NCBI GenBank assembly: GCA_947503765.1
Contig: CANNFA010000010.1
Span: 1 to 64,000 of the forward strand
Source of the DNA: an uncultured Paracoccaceae bacterium
GTDB taxonomy: Bacteria > Pseudomonadota > Alphaproteobacteria > Rhodobacterales > Rhodobacteraceae
Length of the DNA: 64,000 nt
Reading direction: 5' to 3'
In this document: positions 1-8,427 of the stretch, one piece after another
Layout: each line of letters starts with the position of its first letter
How positions within the stretch are numbered: position 1 is the first letter of the stretch
The notes under the pieces: generated by a model
Told to the model about the DNA's origin: nothing
The model's input: the letters and a program-made list of their open reading frames with translations, nothing else
Databases searched by the model: none
Position numbers and translations under genes: made by a program

Positions 1-122
1 GAGGCAACGACCGCGCCCGAAAGTTCCGCGAACCCCGCCCAGCCGCCGAAGCCGCCGACCAGCACCAGCAGGACCAGCAGGCCGACCAGCAGGTGTCGGC
101 GGACAGAGAGCGCGCCGCTCAT
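1..122 (-). CDS. HlyD-family type I secretion adaptor, N-terminal fragment (runs off the window)
   Basis: About 40 residues of the N-terminus are visible, starting at the ATG whose complement is at 120-122. They show a short basic start (MSGALSVRRHL), one strongly hydrophobic membrane segment, and then a GFGGWAGFAELSGAVVA stretch, which is the usual beginning of the periplasmic membrane-fusion (HlyD/PrtE) subunit of type I secretion systems. The start overlaps the stop of the ABC exporter gene by four bases (ATGA), so the two are translationally coupled. In type I systems this protein bridges the inner-membrane ABC exporter and a TolC-like outer-membrane channel. The rest of the gene lies outside the window, so the family call rests on this fragment and its neighbour. 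Confidence 0.8.
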   Translation of the reverse strand, partial: MSGALSVRRHLLVGLLVLLVLVGGFGGWAGFAELSGAVVA

Positions 123-1864
123 GCCGTCCCCCCTGGCCCGGCGCCCTGCCGGACCTGCCGGTAATTCTGCAGCACCTCCTTCATCACCTTGTCGCGCGGC
201 CCGAATGCGCGCCGGGCGCCGCCGTCGAGAACGAGCAGGGTATCGCATTCCTCGATCGCGGCAGGGCGATGCGCCATGATCATCACCGACCGCCCGTCCT
301 CCTTGATCTGGCGGATCGCCCGGTTCAGGGCGGCCGATCCCTCGTTGTCGAGGTTGGAATTGGGCTCGTCCAGCACCAGAACCGCCGGATCGCCGTACAT
401 GGCGCGCGCAAGCCCGATGCGCTGCATCTGCCCCCCCGAAAGCCGCCCGCCGCCGCTGGTGACGCGGGTGTCGTAGCCATCGGGCAATTGCAGGATCATG
501 TCATGCGCCGCGGCCTTCTTCGCGGCCTCGACCACCTTGGCAGGGTCGGGCGACAGGCTGAGCCGGGCGATATTCTCGGCGATGGTGCCGTCGAACAGCT
601 GCACCCGCTGCGGCAGATAGCCGATATGGCCGCCAAGGATGTCCGGGTCGTAATTGTCGAGCGCCGCGCCATCGAGGCGGATCTTGCCGCCGGCGGGCCG
701 CCAGACTCCGGTGATCGCGCGCGCCAGCGTCGACTTGCCGGACCCGGACGGGCCGATAACCCCCATCGCCTGGCCCGGCTCCAGCCGGAAGCTGACAAGG
801 CGCAGCGTCGCAAGCGTCTCGCCCGGCGGGATCACCGTGACCTGTTCGGCGGAAAGCAGCGCCTTCGGGGCCGGAAGCGGCGTGCGCTCGGGCTCTTCGG
901 GCACCTCGCCCAGCAGTTCGGCAAGGGTCTGCCAGCCGCGCGCCGCGCGCTGGATGTTGGCCCATTGCCCGATGGCGAGATCGAGCGGCGCCAGCGCCCG
1001 GCCCAGAAGGATCGACGCGGCGATCATCGCGCCGGGTGTCAGGTCGGCGGTCAGCACAAGGTACGCGCCGAGGCCCAGCATCGCCGATTGCAGGAACAGC
1101 CGGAAGGTCCGCGACAGGGTCGAGAACCCGCCACTGCGGTCGCTGCTGGCGATGCTGTGATCCAGCGCGCGCGAGCGGGCCGCGTGCCAGCGGCTGAACG
1201 TCGCCTCGCGCATCCCGAGGGCGCGGATCAGTTCCGCCTCGTTGCGGATCTGGTCGGCCATGTGTTCCGCCCGCTGTGTGGCGATACCGGCCTCCTGCAC
1301 GGGGGCCGATGTGCGGATCTGGTTGAGGATCGTCACCCCGATGAGCAGTGATCCGCCAACTACGGCAAGCCCGCCCAGCCACGGATGGAACAGGGCGATC
1401 CCGATCAGGAAGACCGGCGTCCACGGAATGTCGAACAAGGCCGCGAAGACCGGCGAGGCCAGAAGGCGCTGCACCGATTCCAGGTCGCGCAGCGCATTCG
1501 CCGCCCCGCCCGGCCCGTGAGCCAGCGAGGCCTTGCGCAGAACGGCCGCGAAGACACGCGAATCGAGCCGCGACTGGAACCGCGCGCCGATCCGCGCCAG
1601 GACGCGGCCGCGCACGAAATCCAGAAGGCCCATCATCGCGAACAGGAAGGCCATGACAAGGACAAGCGCCAGAAGCGTCGCCTCCGACCGGCTGCCCAGA
1701 ACACGGTCGTAGACCTGCAGCATGAACAGCGGGCCGGTCAGCATCAGAAGGTTCACGAAAAAGCTGAACACCGCCACGAAGACGAACAGATGACGGCTTT
1801 CGCCGCGCGCGGCGCGAAGCTCGGCCAGACCGGCCCTGATGTCGCCTTTGCGCAGTCCTGCCAT
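119..1864 (-). CDS. Type I secretion ABC transporter, PrtD/LapB-like (permease fused to ATPase)
   Basis: 581 residues. The N-terminal half is an ABC exporter membrane domain with several hydrophobic segments starting around residue 25; the C-terminal half is an ATPase with Walker A GPSGSGKST near residue 370, the signature LSGGQ near 472 and Walker B VLVLDEP near 495. There is no N-terminal C39 peptidase domain, which is typical of exporters for RTX-type proteins and proteases (PrtD family). It is followed directly by the HlyD-like adaptor with an ATGA overlap, forming a two-component inner-membrane export unit. The exported substrate is not visible in the window. Length and domain order are normal for the family. 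Confidence 0.93.
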   Translation of the reverse strand: MAGLRKGDIRAGLAELRAARGESRHLFVFVAVFSFFVNLLMLTGPLFMLQVYDRVLGSRSEATLLALVLVMAFLFAMMGLLDFVRGRVLARIGARFQSRLDSRVFAAVLRKASLAHGPGGAANALRDLESVQRLLASPVFAALFDIPWTPVFLIGIALFHPWLGGLAVVGGSLLIGVTILNQIRTSAPVQEAGIATQRAEHMADQIRNEAELIRALGMREATFSRWHAARSRALDHSIASSDRSGGFSTLSRTFRLFLQSAMLGLGAYLVLTADLTPGAMIAASILLGRALAPLDLAIGQWANIQRAARGWQTLAELLGEVPEEPERTPLPAPKALLSAEQVTVIPPGETLATLRLVSFRLEPGQAMGVIGPSGSGKSTLARAITGVWRPAGGKIRLDGAALDNYDPDILGGHIGYLPQRVQLFDGTIAENIARLSLSPDPAKVVEAAKKAAAHDMILQLPDGYDTRVTSGGGRLSGGQMQRIGLARAMYGDPAVLVLDEPNSNLDNEGSAALNRAIRQIKEDGRSVMIMAHRPAAIEECDTLLVLDGGARRAFGPRDKVMKEVLQNYRQVRQGAGPGGTA

Positions 1865-1925
1865 GTCCGGTTTCGCCTTCGAGGTTACGACATGCGGGCC
1901 GCTTCGGCCCGCTGTCTCCTTATGG

Positions 1926-1944
1926 TCACAACACTTCCTTGTGA
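1926..1944. promoter_or_regulatory. Inverted repeat TCACAA-N7-TTGTGA in a divergent promoter region
   Basis: A perfect 6-base inverted repeat with a 7-base centre lies in the 162-base gap between the divergently transcribed type I exporter and mlaA. A TAATAT hexamer (1951-1956) follows on the + strand, so the repeat sits where a regulator could influence either promoter. The spacing and symmetry look like a dimeric repressor site, but I cannot assign a regulator. A separate GC-rich hairpin (GCGGGCC, loop, GGCCCGC) lies close by at about 1892-1910. Confidence 0.35.
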
Positions 1945-2026
1945 AAGGGATAATATCTGTGTCTCGCCGCGTCTTGCATTATCTGATATTCCAACCGAAC
2001 CGAAACCCATCCGGCGGCCTGTTGAC

Positions 2027-2782
2027 ATGATGCCCACACGTTTCCTCTCGCGCCAGCTGGTCGTGCTTTCGCTGGCAGGTCTGCTTGGTGCCTGCGCCGC
2101 GCCCGAGATATCGCAGACGATCAACGATCCCTACGAGGAACAGAATCGCGCGGTGCACGAGTTCAACAAGCAGGTCGACACCGCGATTCTGAAACCGCTG
2201 ATGGGCGGCGGGTCCGGCGGCGACGGGAAGCCCGGTTTCGCGATGCGGACGGTCGGCAATTTCGCCGGCAACATCGACACGCCGCGCATGGTTGTGAACG
2301 ATGTGCTTCAGGCCAACCCGGACGATGCCGCGCACAATTTCATGCGATTCCTGATCAACTCGACCTTCGGGATCGCGGGTCTTTTCGACCCGGCGACCGC
2401 CTGGGGCCTGCCCGAGCGGCCCAGCGATTTCGGCGAGACGCTGCATGTCTGGGGTGCCGACGAGGGCGCCTATGTCGAGCTGCCGCTGCTTGGCCCCTCG
2501 ACCTCGCGCGATACGGCGGGGCGGGTTGTCGATTTCTTCATGAACCCGGTGCGCCTGGCGGTGCCGACGCCCGAGCGCTACGGGGTGACGGCGGCACGGA
2601 TCGTGGCGGCGATGACGTCGCGGTCGGAATATGGCGAGGCGATCGACGACGTGCTGTACGGCAGCGCCGACAGCTACGCGCAGACGCGATTGCTGTATTT
2701 GCAAAGCCGCCGCTTCCAGCTAGGTCAGACGGTAACGGCGGAGGAGGTTGATCCCTTCGCGCTCGACACTGAAGGATTTTAG
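2027..2782 (+). CDS. mlaA: MlaA/VacJ family outer-membrane lipoprotein
   Basis: 251 residues from the ATG at 2027 (a second ATG follows at 2030). The N-terminus is a lipoprotein signal with the lipobox LLGAC, so the mature protein would be lipidated at that cysteine. The body matches the VacJ/MlaA pattern: NDPYEEQNRAVHEFN, later NFMRFLINSTFGIAGLFDPA and a GADEGAYVELPLLGPS segment. MlaA removes mislocalised phospholipid from the outer leaflet of the outer membrane and passes it to MlaC. Only two bases separate it from the mlaC gene, so they form an operon. The inner-membrane MlaFEDB transporter is not in this window. Confidence 0.93.
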   Translation: MMPTRFLSRQLVVLSLAGLLGACAAPEISQTINDPYEEQNRAVHEFNKQVDTAILKPLMGGGSGGDGKPGFAMRTVGNFAGNIDTPRMVVNDVLQANPDDAAHNFMRFLINSTFGIAGLFDPATAWGLPERPSDFGETLHVWGADEGAYVELPLLGPSTSRDTAGRVVDFFMNPVRLAVPTPERYGVTAARIVAAMTSRSEYGEAIDDVLYGSADSYAQTRLLYLQSRRFQLGQTVTAEEVDPFALDTEGF

Positions 2783-2784
2783 CG

Positions 2785-3378
2785 ATGTTTCCGATTTCAC
2801 GGCGGGCATTCATGGCGTCCGCTGCGGCCCTTCCGATACTGACCGTGCCCGCGCTGGCCCTCACCGAATCGAGCGCCAAGGCGCTGGTCGACCGGGTCGT
2901 GGCCGAGATCAACCAGATCATCTCGGCCGGGGGGTCCGAGGCGACGATCATCAACCGCTTCGAAGGCATCTTTCAGCGGTATGCGGATCGCCCCTATATC
3001 GCCGCCTATGCGCTTGGCCCGGCGGCGCGGCAGGCGTCGCAGGCGCAGCGCGCGGCGTTCTCGAACGCGTTCGGCGCCTATCTGACGGCCAAGTACGGCC
3101 GCCGGTTCCGCGAATTCGTCGGCGGCCGGGTCGTCGTGCAGCGTGCGCAGGCGGTCAAGAACTGGGTCGAGGTCAAGTGCGTGGTCCAGCTTGCCGGACG
3201 CGCGCCGTTCGACGTGACCTTCTACATCTCGGACCGGACCGGGCGCGATCTGTTCTTCAACATGACCGTCGAAGGCGTCAGCCTGCTGCTGACCGAGCGC
3301 GAGGAGATCGGCGCGATGCTGGACCAGAACCGCGGCAATATCGACGCGGTGACGGCCAATCTGCGCCGGATGACCTGA
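2785..3378 (+). CDS. mlaC: MlaC/Ttg2D family periplasmic phospholipid-binding protein
   Basis: 197 residues. The N-terminus carries SRRAFM followed by a hydrophobic stretch ending ALA, a twin-arginine-like export signal. The body follows the MlaC family pattern (about 200 residues, FEGIFQRYADRPYIAAYALG, KYGRRFREFVG, and a C-terminal GRDLFFNMTVEGVSLLLTE stretch). It would shuttle phospholipid between the outer-membrane lipoprotein MlaA, encoded two bases upstream, and the inner-membrane transporter. The pairing with mlaA alone, without mlaFED, is common in alphaproteobacteria. Confidence 0.9.
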   Translation: MFPISRRAFMASAAALPILTVPALALTESSAKALVDRVVAEINQIISAGGSEATIINRFEGIFQRYADRPYIAAYALGPAARQASQAQRAAFSNAFGAYLTAKYGRRFREFVGGRVVVQRAQAVKNWVEVKCVVQLAGRAPFDVTFYISDRTGRDLFFNMTVEGVSLLLTEREEIGAMLDQNRGNIDAVTANLRRMT

Positions 3379-3400
3379 GCGGGGACGGCCGGACCCGGCA

Positions 3401-3479
3401 GGCCCGAAGGGCCGCGCTTCCGACCTGGCGGCCCACCCGGCCGCATCGGCAGGATTTGCGTATTTGGAACGAGAAGAAG
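3401..3479 (+). repeat. Dispersed TATTT...GAAGAA element, copy A, with upstream hairpin
   Basis: The gap between the convergent mlaC and PBP genes contains a short hairpin (GGCCC-GAA-GGGCC, 3401-3413) and, at 3452-3479, the core GCGTATTTGGAACGAGAAGA. Closely related cores occur at 17888-17915 (opposite strand), 20617-20644, 33707-33743 and 59711-59744. The position between convergent genes fits a terminator-like or REP-like role; the family is unnamed to me. Confidence 0.6.
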
Positions 3480-3512
3480 GTGCAGGTTGCCGAATGGGGG
3501 CCCGCGCCTGCG

Positions 3513-5717
3513 CTATTGCGGAACGCCAAGGATGTTGTCGAGCACGTCGCGGATGATCCGGTCGGCGGTTCCGCTGCCGCCGTTTCCGGGGCGCGGCCGG
3601 GTGTCGCCGGCGGGCGGCGCGGGTTCGGGTGTCGGGGCGCGGCGCGGGGTCAGTTGGCCGGGGGTGATCATCGGCAGGGGCCGCGCCGGCAGATCCGCAT
3701 GGACGCGCAGCATGACCTCGCGCCAGATCTCTGCCGGCAGGCCGCCGCCGGTGACACCGGAAAGCGGCGTGTTGTCGTCATAGCCCATCCAGACGCCCGC
3801 GACGTAATCGGCGGTGAAGCCAAGGAACCACGCATCGCGCGCCGCCTGCGTGGTGCCGGTCTTGCCCGCGACCTCGCGACCGGGAAGCCGGGCACGCCCG
3901 CCGGTGCCGCGCGCGACGACCTGGTTCATCATGTAGACCAGTTGCCGCGCCGCCTGTTGCGAGATCACCCGCTCGCCCAGCCCGCCGGCCTTGTCCATCA
4001 GCGGCGCGTCGTCGCCGATCAGGCGCAGCTCGACCAGCCCGTAGGGCGTGACCGACGAGCCGCCGTTCAGGATGCCGGCAAAAGCACCGGTCATTTCCAG
4101 CAATGTCGATTCGGATGTCCCGAGTGCCAGCGCCGGGCCGACCGCCAGATCGCTGGCGATGCCGAAATCCTCTGCCACCGTGCGCACCTTGTCGCGGCCC
4201 ACCGCCTCGGACACGCGCACCGCGGCGGTGTTGATCGAGCGGGCCAGCGCCTCGATCAGGGTGATCTCGCCCAGGTAGTCGCGGGTGTAGTTCTTGGGCG
4301 ACCAGGGGCCCGATCCGGGGATGTTGATGGTCAGCGGCGCGTCCATCACCGTGTCGTCCATCCGCCAGCCCAGCTCCAGCGCGGTGGCATAGACGAACGG
4401 CTTGAACGCGCTGCCGGTCTGGCGTTTCGCCATGATCGCGCGGTTGAACTGGCCGGCGATGCCCTTGAACCTGCGGCCGCCGACCATGGCGCGCACGGCG
4501 CCGTCCGCGGACATGATGACGATCGCCGCCTGCGCCTTTGAGCCTTCCTTCAGCTTTTCGTCCAGCACCGCGCGCAGGGCCTCTTCGGCGACCGTCTGGA
4601 TGCGCTGGTCGAAGGTGGTGCGGATCACCACGTCCTCGGTCGTCTCGCGGGTCAGGAAACCGGGGCCGCTATCCATCACCCAATCGGCGAAATAGCCGCC
4701 GGCGCGTGCCTCGGCGGCGGCCGAAAGCTCTGCCGGCGCGCCCGAGGCATGGGCATATTCGCGGTCGTTCAGGTAGCCCTGGTCGTGCATCAAGGCCAGC
4801 ACCACGGCGGCGCGGTCCTGCGCGCGTTGCAGGTTGTTGGTCGGCGCGAACCGCGACGGCGCGGTCAGAAGGCCCGCCAGCATCGCCGCTTCGGGGGCGT
4901 TCACTTCTGCCGCCGACTTGCCGAAATAGCGCTGCGCCGCCGCCTCGAAGCCGTGCGCGCCGGCCCCCAGATAGGCGCGGTTGAGGTAGATCGAGAGGAT
5001 CTCGTCCTTGGAGTATTTCCACTCCAGCGCGAAGGCATAGGGCATTTCCTTGATCTTGCGCCACATGGTGCCGCGCCGGCAATCGGCCTCGTAGGCGGTC
5101 TTCGATTCCCACTCATCCGGATCGTAGGGCGTGCCGAGGCACAAGAGCTTGGCGACCTGCTGCGTGATGGTGCTGCCGCCATGGCCGGAAAACGGGCTGC
5201 GCCCTTCGCGCAGGTTGATGGCGATGGCGCCGGCGATGCCGCGCGGGCTGACACCGAAATGCCGGTAGAACCGCTTGTCCTCGGTCGCGACCACCGCGTC
5301 CTTGAGAATTGGCGAAATGGCCTGCGCGTCGATCTTGCCGCCGAACTGCTCGCCGCGCCACGCAAAGACGTCGCCATGCCGGTCCAGCAGTGTCACCGAG
5401 CCGCGTGTGCGCCCGTCGATCATCTCGTTCAGTGGCGGCAGCTGGCTGTGGAAATAGTAGGTGGCGGTCCCGATCAGCAGCAGCACCACGGCGATGCCGG
5501 CAAACGCCGTGCGCAGCACGATGCGCAGGATCCATGCGACGATGCGGCGAAAGAAGCCCACGATGCCGCCCCGTTTCCCAGCGGACTTGCGCCCGCGCCG
5601 GGACTTCGCGGGGGCTTTCGCCTTGGACCTTGCGCCCGCCTTGCCCTTGGCCGGCGCCTTTTTCCGGGGCCGTTTGTCGGCCACAAGGGGCGGCCGTTTG
5701 CGTCCTGTCCCGCTCAT
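3513..5717 (-). CDS. Class A penicillin-binding protein (PBP1A-type, bifunctional)
   Basis: 734 residues. A Lys/Arg/Ala-rich cytoplasmic tail of about 50 residues precedes one membrane anchor (about 67-89). The periplasmic glycosyltransferase (GT51) domain shows EDKRFYRHFGV and GGSTITQQVAK plus KWEYSKDEIL-like helix features (EWKYSKDEILSIYLN). The transpeptidase domain has the SxxK motif SAFK near residue 435, SIN in ARSINTAAV, and KTGTT near 618. It polymerises glycan strands and crosslinks peptides in the cell wall. It converges with mlaC. The unusually long basic tail resembles that of other alphaproteobacterial PBP1 proteins. PBP1A versus PBP1C-like naming is not settled by sequence alone. 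Confidence 0.93.
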   Translation of the reverse strand: MSGTGRKRPPLVADKRPRKKAPAKGKAGARSKAKAPAKSRRGRKSAGKRGGIVGFFRRIVAWILRIVLRTAFAGIAVVLLLIGTATYYFHSQLPPLNEMIDGRTRGSVTLLDRHGDVFAWRGEQFGGKIDAQAISPILKDAVVATEDKRFYRHFGVSPRGIAGAIAINLREGRSPFSGHGGSTITQQVAKLLCLGTPYDPDEWESKTAYEADCRRGTMWRKIKEMPYAFALEWKYSKDEILSIYLNRAYLGAGAHGFEAAAQRYFGKSAAEVNAPEAAMLAGLLTAPSRFAPTNNLQRAQDRAAVVLALMHDQGYLNDREYAHASGAPAELSAAAEARAGGYFADWVMDSGPGFLTRETTEDVVIRTTFDQRIQTVAEEALRAVLDEKLKEGSKAQAAIVIMSADGAVRAMVGGRRFKGIAGQFNRAIMAKRQTGSAFKPFVYATALELGWRMDDTVMDAPLTINIPGSGPWSPKNYTRDYLGEITLIEALARSINTAAVRVSEAVGRDKVRTVAEDFGIASDLAVGPALALGTSESTLLEMTGAFAGILNGGSSVTPYGLVELRLIGDDAPLMDKAGGLGERVISQQAARQLVYMMNQVVARGTGGRARLPGREVAGKTGTTQAARDAWFLGFTADYVAGVWMGYDDNTPLSGVTGGGLPAEIWREVMLRVHADLPARPLPMITPGQLTPRRAPTPEPAPPAGDTRPRPGNGGSGTADRIIRDVLDNILGVPQ

Positions 5718-5868
5718 GTCGTGGATCTGCTACTCGATTGGCATTGTTTTCGGCACGATACCTGCCCGCGGGCGGTTTGTGGAGCCATGAGCGACACACG
5801 AGCGCGTGTTTTTGACCTGCCGTGTCTTCCTGGGACGTCGAACGCAGCGGGGTTGCCGCGCGGGGGAG

Positions 5869-6249
5869 CTACTTCTTCTCCACCCGCTTGGGCGCGCCGG
5901 TGGACATGTCGGTGCCGACATAGGGCAGGCCGGCCTGTTTCCAGGCGCCGAACCCGCCGTCCATGTGGGTGGCGGGCTGCACGCCCTTGGCGGCGCATTT
6001 CTGCGCCACGTTGCCCGACCGCGCGCCGGAGCCGCAATAAAGCACCAGCCGCTTGCCCTGCTGCGACGGCAGCTTGTCGGCCTGGAAGAACGGCATCGGC
6101 AGAAGCAGCGCGCCCTCGACATGTTCGAACATGTATTCCTGCGGCGTGCGCACGTCGATCAGGGCGATCTCGCCCCTTTCATAGGCTTCCCAGACCTCTT
6201 CGGGGCTCCAGGTATCGATTGCCGCATCGCCGGTCGTTTCGGTTGTCAT
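5869..6249 (-). CDS. Rhodanese-domain sulfurtransferase
   Basis: 126 residues, a single rhodanese domain with the active-site loop CGSGARSG (cysteine 72) and the CH2A-like WSPEEVWEAYERGEIALIDVR start. No signal peptide, so cytoplasmic. It carries sulfane sulfur as a cysteine persulfide. The gene starts at an ATG with AAGGAG ahead of it and lies 12 bases after the persulfide-dioxygenase-like gene, so the two are co-transcribed; this pairing is typical of sulfide/persulfide detoxification, where the dioxygenase makes sulfite and the rhodanese transfers sulfane sulfur. Both would be controlled from the operator at 7196-7211. Confidence 0.92.
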   Translation of the reverse strand: MTTETTGDAAIDTWSPEEVWEAYERGEIALIDVRTPQEYMFEHVEGALLLPMPFFQADKLPSQQGKRLVLYCGSGARSGNVAQKCAAKGVQPATHMDGGFGAWKQAGLPYVGTDMSTGAPKRVEKK

Positions 6250-6261
6250 CGCATCGCTCCT

Positions 6262-7158
6262 TCAGAACTTGTTGGCCGGGATCTTGAAGTAATGGCTGCC
6301 ATCGGCTTCCGGCTCGGGCAGGCGGCCGCCGCGCAGGTTGACTTGCAGCGCGAACAGCATCCGGTCCGGCAGGTCGAGCGTGGCGTCGCGCGCGTCGCGC
6401 AGGGCCACATATTCGGCCTCGGACACGCCGCCGCCGACATGGGTGTTGTGCGCGCGGTGCTCGGCCACCGTCGCCTCCCAGGCGGGATCCTCGCGGTCGC
6501 CGACGGGCGGATAATCGTGGCCGATGAACAGGCGGGTGTCTTCGGGCAGCGACAGGATTTCCTGGAGCGAGCGGTACAGCTCAACCGAAGAGCCGCCGGG
6601 GAAATCGGCGCGCGACGTACCGGCATCGACATGCATGAAGGTGTCATGCACGAAAGCGGCATCGCCCACGACATAGGTGATCGAGCCCAGCGTATGACCG
6701 GGCGACAGTATCACCCGCACGTCCAGATCGCCGATGCGGAACGTGTCGCCATGCGCGAACAGGCGGTCGAAATCGCGGTCCGGATCATAGGCGCCGGGCG
6801 TGTGGTAAAGCGATTCCCACAGCGTGCCGATCTCGCGCACCTTCTCGCCGATGGCGGTAGGCGCGCCGGTCTGCTGCTTCAGCCAGGCCGACGCCATGAG
6901 GTGATCTGCATGCGGGTGGGTGTCGAGGATCCACTGAACCTCCAGCCCTTCGCGCCGCACGAAATCGAGGATCTCCTGCGCGCTGTCGGTGCGGGTCCGG
7001 GCATGGGCCGGGTCGAAATCCAGCACCACGTCGATCAGTGCCGCCTTCTTGGTGGCCTCGTCGATGGCGACATACTGGCAGGAGCCGGTGGCCTCTTCGT
7101 AGAACCCGACGACCCGGGGCGATCCGGGGCCGCCGGAGGGGCTTTCGCGTGTGAACAT
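6262..7158 (-). CDS. MBL-fold hydrolase, persulfide dioxygenase-like (ETHE1/Blh group)
   Basis: 298 residues from the ATG at 7158, chosen because AAGGTGAGG stands just upstream and because a more distal in-frame GTG (7191) falls inside the predicted -10 box. The metal-binding motif THPHADHL is near residue 80, with SPGHTLGS and VHDTFMHVDAG further on; these fit ETHE1/Blh mononuclear-iron persulfide dioxygenases rather than lactamases. It would oxidise glutathione or protein persulfide to sulfite. It leads a two-gene operon with a rhodanese. Close families (glyoxalase II) are possible, but the rhodanese neighbour and the sulfide-type operator favour persulfide oxidation. Confidence 0.88.
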   Translation of the reverse strand: MFTRESPSGGPGSPRVVGFYEEATGSCQYVAIDEATKKAALIDVVLDFDPAHARTRTDSAQEILDFVRREGLEVQWILDTHPHADHLMASAWLKQQTGAPTAIGEKVREIGTLWESLYHTPGAYDPDRDFDRLFAHGDTFRIGDLDVRVILSPGHTLGSITYVVGDAAFVHDTFMHVDAGTSRADFPGGSSVELYRSLQEILSLPEDTRLFIGHDYPPVGDREDPAWEATVAEHRAHNTHVGGGVSEAEYVALRDARDATLDLPDRMLFALQVNLRGGRLPEPEADGSHYFKIPANKF

Positions 7159-7190
7159 GTGCCTCACCTTTTCGGTATTCGGTTCGGCCA

Positions 7191-7218
7191 CACATATTCT
7201 GCCAGAAGAATGTGTAAA
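7191..7218 (-). promoter_or_regulatory. Predicted promoter with SqrR/BigR-like operator ATTC-N8-GAAT
   Basis: On the minus strand, TTTACA (7218-7213) and TATGTG (7196-7191) are separated by 16 bases, a plausible sigma-70 promoter about 30 bases before the persulfide-dioxygenase start. Between and across these hexamers lies ATTC (7196-7199), eight bases, GAAT (7208-7211), embedded in a wider imperfect palindrome ACACAT...ATGTGT. ATTC-N8-GAAT is the published recognition pattern of the sulfide-responsive repressor SqrR of Rhodobacter and is close to BigR sites. Position over the promoter predicts repression relieved by persulfides. The regulator gene itself is not in this window. Confidence 0.72.
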
Positions 7219-7221
7219 GGG

Positions 7222-8406
7222 TCAGGCCCCGGATTCGACGATCGCCCTGGCAAGGATCGGCACAGTCTTCGCGTTCAGCCCGGCGATGTTGATGCGGCTG
7301 TCGCCGACCATGTAGATGCCGTTCTGCTCGCGCATCGTCTCTACCTGCTCGGGTGTCAGGCCCAGCCGGCTGAACATGCCGCGATGCTGCGCGACAAAGC
7401 CGAAGCGGTCCGACCCGGTCAGGCGGCGCAGTTCGTTCGCCAGTTGCTCGCGCAGGGCGAGCATGCCCTGCCGCATCTCCTCCAGCTCGGCCTGCCAGTC
7501 GGCGCGCAGCGCGTCATCGGCTAGGATCATCGACACAAGCCGCGCCCCGTGATCGGGCGGGAACGAGAAGTTCTGCCGGTTGATATGGTTCAGGTTGCCC
7601 TGGGCGATGGGCGTTTTCGCGGCATCGCGCTGCACCGCCATCAGCACGCCGGCGCGTTCGCGGTACACACCGAAATTCTTGGAACAGGAGGCCGCGATCA
7701 GCACTTCGGGGCAGGTGGAGGCGACATGGCGGGTGCCGGCGGCGTCCGCCTCCAGCCCGTCGCCGAAGCCTTGGTAGGCGATGTCGATCATCGGCAGCGC
7801 GCCGCGTTCGTTCAGCAGGTCGGCCACCGTGCCGAATTGCGTCAGGTTCAGGTTGGCGCCGGTCGGGTTGTGGCAGCAGCCGTGCAGCAGCACCACGTCG
7901 CCCGGCTTCACCGCGCCCAGATCGGCGATCATCCCGTCGAAATCGACGGCGCAGGTCGCATCGTCGAAATAGCGGTATTCGCGCATGGGGATGCCCATGT
8001 GCTTCAGGATCGACAGGTGGTTCGGCCAGGTCGGCTGCGACGCCCAGACGGTCACGTCCGGGTTGGCCATGCGCGCCAGATCGAACGCCTGCCGCACCGC
8101 GCCGGTGCCGCCCGGCGTGGCGGCGGCGGCGACGCATTCGGCCGGGACGGCATCGCCCAGCACCAGCGCGCGCATCCCGCCGGTAAAGCCTGGATCACCC
8201 GCCAGCCCGGTATAGGACTTGGTCGTCTCGGTCTCCCAAAGCTGTTTCTCGGCGGCCTTCACGGCGCGCATCACCGGGGTGACGCCTTCGGCATTCTTGT
8301 AGACGCCGACGCCCAGATCCACCTTGGTCTCGCGCGGGTCGGCCTTGTAAAGTTCCATCAGCATCAGGATCTTGTCCTTCGGCTGGTCTTTCAGCTGTTC
8401 AAGCAT
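7222..8406 (-). CDS. Class I aromatic/aspartate aminotransferase (TyrB/AspC type)
   Basis: 394 residues. The N-terminus DKILMLMELYKADPRETKVDLGVGVYK and the PLP-lysine region ASCSKNFGVYRERAG are characteristic of the class I-alpha group (AspC/TyrB), and GCCHNPTGANL is the expected substrate-site stretch. It would interconvert aspartate, tyrosine or phenylalanine with their keto acids, using 2-oxoglutarate. Length matches the family. It sits alone between the persulfide operon and an acetyltransferase; the 30-base gap to the former includes the operator region. Aspartate versus aromatic preference cannot be read from the sequence with confidence. Confidence 0.92.
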   Translation of the reverse strand: MLEQLKDQPKDKILMLMELYKADPRETKVDLGVGVYKNAEGVTPVMRAVKAAEKQLWETETTKSYTGLAGDPGFTGGMRALVLGDAVPAECVAAAATPGGTGAVRQAFDLARMANPDVTVWASQPTWPNHLSILKHMGIPMREYRYFDDATCAVDFDGMIADLGAVKPGDVVLLHGCCHNPTGANLNLTQFGTVADLLNERGALPMIDIAYQGFGDGLEADAAGTRHVASTCPEVLIAASCSKNFGVYRERAGVLMAVQRDAAKTPIAQGNLNHINRQNFSFPPDHGARLVSMILADDALRADWQAELEEMRQGMLALREQLANELRRLTGSDRFGFVAQHRGMFSRLGLTPEQVETMREQNGIYMVGDSRINIAGLNAKTVPILARAIVESGA

Positions 8407-8427
8407 GGGTCGGCCTTTCCTGTACGG

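Noticed and set aside
5796-5809. ACACG-AGCG-CGTGT followed by TTTT, resembling a terminator on the plus strand.
   Set aside because: No plus-strand gene ends nearby; flanking genes are both on the minus strand, so the T-run is on the wrong side.
2748-6287. Long open frames on the plus strand opposite the penicillin-binding protein, up to 597 codons.
   Set aside because: They have arginine- and proline-rich composition, no domains, and lie antisense to well-defined genes; such frames are usual in high-GC DNA.
7159-7191. GTG at 7191 as start of the persulfide dioxygenase-like gene.
   Set aside because: It falls inside the predicted -10 and has no ribosome site; the ATG at 7158 has AAGGTGAGG directly upstream.
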